A stretch of 64,000 bases of DNA from Histoplasma ohiense (Eukaryota; Ascomycota; Eurotiomycetes; Onygenales; Ajellomycetaceae), in the NCBI GenBank assembly GCA_017607445.1, contig JAEVHH010000003.1, positions 2,604,001 to 2,668,000 on the forward strand. The letters are read 5' to 3'. The position numbers and the translations under genes are program-made. The notes beneath the pieces were generated by a model. It saw nothing but the letters and a program-made list of their open reading frames with translations. It searched no databases and was not told the DNA's origin. Shown here piece by piece: positions 58,356 through 64,000 of the stretch. Every line of letters begins with the position of its first letter. Position 1 is the stretch's first letter.

Positions 58356-58881
58356 TTGACTGATTGTGTAACTGTGTATGAAACTATAATCAATTTTAGT
58401 GTTGATTTCATTCTCATATATTTTAGTTCTGATTCTATATATTGTTTTTCAAATCAGTCACTTTACACTGTTTGTATTATAGCTCTGATCTTATTTCACT
58501 GTTTATGAGAAATATTTAGATTTCAAATACTGTTCTTATCTTGATTTCTGAATCACAGTTTTATTTGATTTCATTTTACAAAACAGAATCAAACAGAACT
58601 ATGATTTATTCATAATTATATAATACATATATCTTTATACTGAATGATAACTAATTATGATGTGAGTGTTATCAAATATCATTATCTTTTTGATGTCACA
58701 ACAGAAATATCATTATACTGTAGACATTTTGAAAATTAAAAAACAAAAACAAAAACAACAATTGAGAATATTATTAAAAAAAAAAAAACAAAAATCTTCA
58801 GTAAAAAAAAAATAATGAAAAAAAAAATAAAAAAATAAAATAAAACTTATTTATTCAATCTATAATCATTAAAAAAATTAC
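58356..58881 (+). mobile_element. hAT element end, interrupted
   Basis: It starts TTGACTGATTGTGTAACTG, a mutated form of the family's left end, and is the reverse complement of 13310-13811. Homology stops after AAAAAAATTACT at 58882, where base composition changes sharply and CpG returns. Confidence 0.7.
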
Positions 58882-59361
58882 TCAAAGAAACGATGTCATG
58901 GCAAGTGAACGGCTGAAAGAAGCCAGTTTTGACGCCATTTTCGGCCGTTTACTTGCCAATCTATGCCGCCACGCACCTCCTCCCCAACATCCACGCGTCG
59001 AATCACAGCAACCTTCTGAAGGCGGACCTCTGCCAGCGATTTCTCCCACTCTCACCCGCACTTCCTGAGCAGGAGGGCCGCCTTTTTTCGACACCCTTTT
59101 TGTGCCGAGGACTCAAAATGGATCCTTTCTCCCCTGCCATCCATCTCTCTTCCCTCCAGGGGACGGAGATGGGCTTTCTTACTTCTGATCGCGCTCCATA
59201 TGTCTCTACAAGTAGCCGCAGGCAGCTCGTCGTTGTCTTTATTTTACTATAGAGGTCCGTAGCATTCTAGCATACTTCCTCCCTTCTCTTCCTGCCCTCC
59301 ATCTTCGCCTGACGACGTCCTGAACCTTCCGTCGTGGACGGAAAGGCTCCCTGCGGCCTGA
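58882..59361 (+). promoter_or_regulatory. Upstream region of the captain-like gene
   Basis: 480 bp of CpG-containing, GC-normal DNA between the hAT break and the ATG at 59362, containing the inverted repeat. No other ORF with recognisable homology is seen. It ends with pyrimidine-rich sequence before the start codon. Confidence 0.45.
58900..58957. repeat. Imperfect inverted repeat near the left edge of the captain-like segment
   Basis: GGCAAGTGAACGGCTGA (58900-58916) and TCGGCCGTTTACTTGCC (58941-58957) are inverted with two mismatches around a 24-bp loop. They lie 11-80 bp inside the composition boundary. This may be a recombinase-binding end structure or a hairpin in the leader. Confidence 0.55.
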
Positions 59362-62152
59362 ATGCCCAAAATGGCTGCGTTCGGTGAGGAAGAGGACAGC
59401 GGGTCGGACTACACCGATGACTACACCAGTGATATTTTTTCAGACGACAGTGGTAATGACACTGACGGGACCGGCGATAGCGATGAGGGTGATGAAAGTG
59501 ATGAGGAGTTTTGGGAAGAAGACAAGCTTCCTCCTCCCAAACACTATGAGTCTGAGGAGGCCAACCTTGACATCAAACAGCTCCGGCAGCGTCGCTTGAA
59601 GCAACAGACCATCAACAGAATAGATAGAGCCCACGACCACTGGCACCAGTGAGTGTGATCCCCAGGTATACTGCAGGGCAAGCACTGACCAGGAGGGACT
59701 CAGATACTGCAAATCCATGAAGAGAGACATGCTCCACGCCTATCAGACACTCTCAATTCAATCCCTTAAGGGGTTCCTCAGTTGGGCCTGTGATCAGCAT
59801 CATGGCAAGGGTGGAAGAAGGTGTCTGGGGATACAAGCAGTTAGCTCCTTGATAACATTCTGAAAGCAGTATTCACAGGCCTACAAGCAAGACACCGGCA
59901 ACAACATCAACCCCCTGATCATGGCACAATCACAGGATGTGAGTACTGCCTCCAATCTATCTCCCACCCCCTTTTTGAGTATATCCATTGGTCTAAACCA
60001 TCGCGGCAGGTGATCAAGCTCATCACCAATGAGAAAAAGCTCAGCCGTAAGCTGAGGCCATCAGAGACCATGTACATTGACAATCTTGCTGAGTACAACC
60101 GCGTGCTTCTGATGACTAATGAGATGGAGTTTCAGGTCAGCTGGGCGCACATCCAGCTGATCCTCTACACCCAGCTCATGGGCATTACAGGCAACCAGCC
60201 AGATGCCTTGACCCAGCTTTGCTATCTCAACCTCATACTCACACTGATCCGAGACCCCCATTCCAGCACACCATGTCTGTGTGTGGGCCTGACCACCCAC
60301 TTCACCAAGACTCACCTGGGCATGAAGGATGTGTAAGTTTTCACCCATGCTTCATGGCTGTCTTGTTCCTTCATGAGCCGACTAACTCCCCACTCAGTAA
60401 CACATTTTGGCTTCTGAAGATCATCTACAACCCCACCCTGGTACTCAGTCCACATGTCTTTCTTCTGAGGATGCTGTTCCACATCTGAGTGTTCAAGTCA
60501 CTGAGCATCAAAACCACAGAGCAGCTGTACAGCCTGGGCATTCTGAACAGGCTCAATCAGCAGAAACTGCCTCTGTGGAATGATATACTTGACAAGTTCA
60601 TCTTCTGCATGGTGGTACGCGAGAGAGATGGCGTCCGGATCGCACATGAGAGACAGCTGACCACATTGTCGCTGTGAAATCAGATGAGAAAGGGTGGTGA
60701 GATCACAGGCTTTGATCAGACCACAAAGCTGTATGTCCTCTGTGACGCAGCCGTGAAGGCTTATAATGAGCGCCGTGAGTATCCATCTATCCTCCCGTTC
60801 TTCTGGTCGCTCCACTCCCTATCCCACTTACCACTTCTGAAGTGTTGTGTTAATGTTGACGTTGTCGGACAGCGGATATAAGTGATTCCCTTCAGAACCT
60901 GATGCTCCAGCACGCCAGCATCAATACATTCATCAAACACTACCTGGATTGAAACATCACCACTGATGTTCTCAGCATCTACCATGGCCTCGAGCTGCAG
61001 AAAGTGCTAATGAGGATGGTGTGCTCGATGAGCTGATCCATCAACCCCCACCATTCATGGAAGCTGATGCTGAAGCAGTTGAGATCAGTGAACTACCTGA
61101 GCCACATTCTGAAGATCTCTCAGAGGATTGAATATCTGAAGAAACATCACAACTCTGCTGCAAGCTGGCTCCATGACAAGATCAGACAGAGGTACCAAAA
61201 GAAGGCCAAGACCAATGACTGATGGAAGAAGAGGTACAGACACCAGGTTGAGAAGTACAAGAGATGGAACCAAAGGCATCACAAAGCCATTCACCAGCTC
61301 TGCAGTGTGAAGCAACATGTGAGGACACTGCTCAAGCGTGAGATTCTGGAGTGGTACCGACAGGAACAGCCAGTGATCAACAGCGAGCGACAGCTATCTG
61401 AAAAGGTGGTCGATGAGCAGGTTAGAAGTGAACTGGAGCGGTACATGCCATCTGAGATGATGATAATGATCGACGCAGTTCTGACGTTGCCGCCAACCAC
61501 TTCAGTGGCAGAACTACAACGATGAATCAGAGCCATCCATGCGATCTCTGCATACTGTGGTGTTGAGGAAGGCCTCATCTGCCGTCGGCATGGCTGTGGC
61601 TCCAGCCCCAAGCCAACCACAGCAAAACCGACCACTCACAAGGCAGAAGTGATTGGCCAACCATCATCAGACATGCTTCTGAAGTCAGCTGCTTGAGTGG
61701 TTTGGATGAAGCCCCGACCCAAAATATGCTTTATCTGCCTGCAGAACACCAACCTCATGCTGTTGGATTGGGTCTATTCCTTCAGTGGACCGGGAGACCT
61801 CATCAAACATTTTCAGAGGCGGCATCTGGATAAGTTCTGGCTGCTGGATTGCAATATGTGCAATGTGAGGCTTGCAACTCTGAAAGAGCTTCTGGTCCAT
61901 GTGGAAACTGCACACAGAACTGTTACATGTTCAGTCAAGTACAGAATGCTCGCACAATCCAGTGAACCCGGTGCCCCGACTGACTGTCTGCCACCGAGCT
62001 CCCAACCATCTTGGTCCCCGCGCGGCAACCAGTGTGAGGAGGCCAATCATCAAGGTTCCATGTGTGCCCGGAAGCCCCCGCTCGTCTCACAGGTCATTCG
62101 CAATTCCTCACGCCCCCACCTGCCTTTCCATTTCCCTTTCGCATTTAATTAA
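59362..62152 (+). pseudogene. DUF3435 (FluG-domain) tyrosine-recombinase-like protein with C2H2 fingers; Starship-captain family
   Basis: Four exons can be traced: 59362-59938, 60010-60332, 60398-60774 and 60873-62152. The three introns (71, 65 and 98 bp) have intact GT/AG ends, and joining them keeps frame. The N-terminus is acidic (Asp/Glu/Ser-rich, about residues 10-60). The recombinase-like core includes ITGNQPDALTQL (RPGAL is usual), LYVLCDAAVKAYNE (an LRYGxxxAFN-type motif is usual) and SDSLQNLMLQHASINTFIKHYL. The long helical C-terminal part ends near SVAELQR. Two zinc fingers follow (CFIC...HFQRRH; CNMC...HVETAH, 61721-61920). TGA codons replace Arg/Trp at several places and two likely catalytic Arg are changed to Gln and Cys, so it is inactive. 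It was once about 850 aa. Confidence 0.78.
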
Positions 62153-63035
62153 GGATAAACTATTGCCATTGCACTACCCTTTTTGGCTTCGGCACAAGCA
62201 GTTATATACTGTTGCGCCATCTTCGCAGCAATACCCGCTGGTCGGCATTTGCTCTATTTAAATATAATTGTTTTTCATTACTAGATATATTTTCATCGTT
62301 CAGCTCATTCAAAGATGTATTCAAATACCGTTGCAATTGCAACAACATAAAAATTACCTGCGCCGTAAGGTCTCATCCAGATTCGAGTGAGGAGATTTTG
62401 ACAGGGAAGATCTAATGTGATATCATCGAAAACTCAACATCATCTTCTAGGATATTGAGTAATTAGTATATTCAGTAATAATGGCAATAATGGCGATTGT
62501 GATAGCGGTTGGTATCAATCCCAAGCAATAATGATACCAGCCGGTTGTCAAATTCGCCATACCGGGAATAGACAATTTAAGGTTATCAGCAAGACTAGTC
62601 ATCATTCTGTTCGCCCACCCATGTAGCTCATCGAAGTATAGGGACATACGTACTTCAGTTAAAAACCGTCCCTGCCCAAGGGTCAACCCGAGGACCGAAG
62701 TCCAATCAGGCCAGAGGCACAGTGGCAGAAGAAGGTTGACAAAAGGCCAGGGACTACATCATGTGGTCATTAGCACAATGACCAAGGGAAGGGGTACTAT
62801 GGCCAGTGCTTAAGAACATGTGCAGTAGGTCCACTGACCTAGGTTGCCATGCTAGAGGCAGGAGTCAATAGGCCTGACAGGTCCATGAATTGAGGTCCAT
62901 GGACCTGGTAGGCCCAAAGACGACCAACTTGTGGCCATGCTGGCCTGTGGACAGCAGAGGCCATTGAATCGATTTCTGTGGTCCTGTGGTGACCAAGGAA
63001 CCACGGCCAAAGGGCCCCAGCTCCCTGCATTTTGA
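62153..63035. other. Spacer between convergent pseudogenes
   Basis: CpG is present in the left part (to about 62700) and scarcer to the right, where GGCC/GGTCC-rich sequence recurs (62690-63000). A minus frame at 62447-62686 has one hydrophobic stretch (LIPTAITIAIIAII), but no start context or homology supports a gene. Confidence 0.45.
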
Positions 63036-64000
63036 TCATGCATGACACTTGGTCTTTCTCTCTTGTTTTTGTTTGCTGTTGGTATCCTGTGACACAGACG
63101 CCACCATCTCTTCGTCGATGTTCAGCTCCCCACCAAACATCATGAAGACAGTGTTGGTCCCATCTTCGATGGCTGTGTCAAAGCACTGTGCAGAAGCAAT
63201 CAGTTTCAGGTCCTTGTCATAGAAGGTCATCTGTCAGTTCTGAGCATTCTTCTTAGCCATTCACTCCACCATGGACAGGTCGGAGGGCTCGGACGGGTTA
63301 ATGGTCATCTTATAAGTGTCGACCCACTTCCCTTGCTCGCGAGCCTTGAAAATGATCGTGACCGTCCTAGTGCTGGTTGACACATCCTCGAGCCTGGATG
63401 CCCCTTGAAGTTGCGAATCTGGCTGCAAGCGTTGGAGTCTGTTGCCCGATTTCAAAGATCATTCGGCAGCGGCTTTCCTCGCGGTTCCCTGTGGAGAAAC
63501 ACCCCCCTCCGAAGCTTTTGGGATGCCTCCAGGTATCCGCAGCTTGCCCTTCCGCGTTTGGGAGACTTCCAACCGCGTCGATCCGGTAGTGCTTTCAGCA
63601 GCTTTTCGACTCTCAACTTCTAGAGGGAGGTCTGCGACGCTCGTCGCTCGCTCAGTGCTTGCAGGGTCAACGATGCTGTGAACGCCATCACTCTTAATGG
63701 GCATGAAGGGTGCGAAGTTGAGCTGTGTGACGGGCCGTGGGGTGTGCATCTCCACTGCGGCTGTTGGCACAGCCGCCCTCTCTTGTTCCCCCAGCTGCAG
63801 CTGTACTGGCTCCGCTGCCTCTCTTGCAAGCTGCTCTTGATCCGCCCACTCAGCAACAGCTCTTTCTTCCACTTCTTGTTGAAGACACGCCTCTCCAGCC
63901 GCGTGCTCAACAGCTGCCCTTTCCTCGGCGTCCTTTTGAATCTGTTCCTGTTTAGCTCTCTTGACAGTATGCCTTTCCTCTTCTTCACACTGAATTTGCT
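63036..64000 (-). pseudogene. Coiled-coil protein relic with a conserved C-terminal domain, runs off the window
   Basis: One minus-strand frame runs from the window edge to 63036, broken only by TGA codons at 63459 (AAE*SLK), at 63261 (SMVE*MAKK) and shortly after (NAQN*QM). All are consistent with Arg CGA codons mutated at CpG. The visible N-terminal part is an Ala/Glu/Gln-rich coiled coil (QEQIQKDAEERAA). A linker of about 120 residues follows. Then comes a compact domain with VTIIFKAREQGKWVDTYKM, NPSEPSDLS and FYDKDLKLIASAQCF, ending with EDGTNTVFMMFGGEL. I do not know a name for this family. It is convergent with the captain-like gene and could be cargo of the same element or an independent relic. 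Confidence 0.6.

Noticed and set aside
62447..62686. 79-codon minus frame with a membrane-like segment
   Set aside because: No start context, homology or conserved neighbour; the hydrophobic stretch comes from simple ATT/GCC-rich sequence.

Overview
The window reads as nuclear DNA of a filamentous or dimorphic ascomycete. Short GT-AG introns, a fungal GH20 hexosaminidase with its Kex2-type propeptide site, DUF3435/FluG-domain proteins and Tad-like LINEs all point there. The sharp alternation of ordinary-GC islands with AT-rich blocks almost free of CpG but full of TpG/CpA suggests an onygenalean, Ajellomycetaceae (Blastomyces-like) genome. That placement is inference; no marker gene settles it. 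In the AT-rich blocks nearly every recognisable protein is interrupted by TGA where Arg (CGA) or Trp (TGG) is expected, which is the signature of C-to-T mutation focused on CpG (RIP-like or methylation/deamination).

Layout. 1-16.3 kb is a transposon graveyard: a LINE ORF1 (minus), an LTR fragment, Ty3/gypsy 'family A' (minus, broken in integrase), the 5' part of gypsy 'family B' (minus), and a 5.8-kb hAT element (minus) sitting in the family B LTR. 16.3-27.2 kb is the gene island: a secreted beta-N-acetylhexosaminidase, an unrecognised 308-aa protein and an MPPED-like metallophosphoesterase, all on the minus strand. A decayed Tc1/mariner copy and a small MITE with related ends are embedded in it. 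27.4-28.6 kb is a short hAT element with an intact 8-bp target duplication, built largely of a 14-bp minisatellite. 28.6-33.6 kb holds a LINE ORF2 remnant, a tRNA-like sequence, a solo family A LTR and a repeated block shared with the large hAT element. 33.6-44.4 kb is CpG-free relic DNA that I mostly cannot identify.

44.4-50.5 kb is a structurally complete chromodomain Ty3/gypsy element (family B) with two 535-bp LTRs and a 5-bp duplication GAATG. It lies in or just before a decayed BCS1-like AAA ATPase gene that continues to about 52.1 kb. 52.5-57.2 kb is a third gypsy element (family C, minus, two 271-bp LTRs) that carries a two-exon cysteine-rich relic gene in antisense. 57.2-58.9 kb has a LINE 3' end and a hAT end.

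From 58.88 kb base composition switches abruptly. A pseudogene follows that encodes a DUF3435 tyrosine-recombinase-like protein fused to C2H2 fingers, the family that contains the captains of Starship giant transposons. It begins 480 bp after a TTAC(N7)A motif lying exactly where homology to the hAT element stops. A convergent coiled-coil pseudogene runs off the right edge. The live genes are ordinary housekeeping or secretion genes. The notable biology is the mobile-element community: a captain-like relic, a gypsy element with apparent self-priming and a repeat-rich leader, and host-like genes caught inside mutated DNA.
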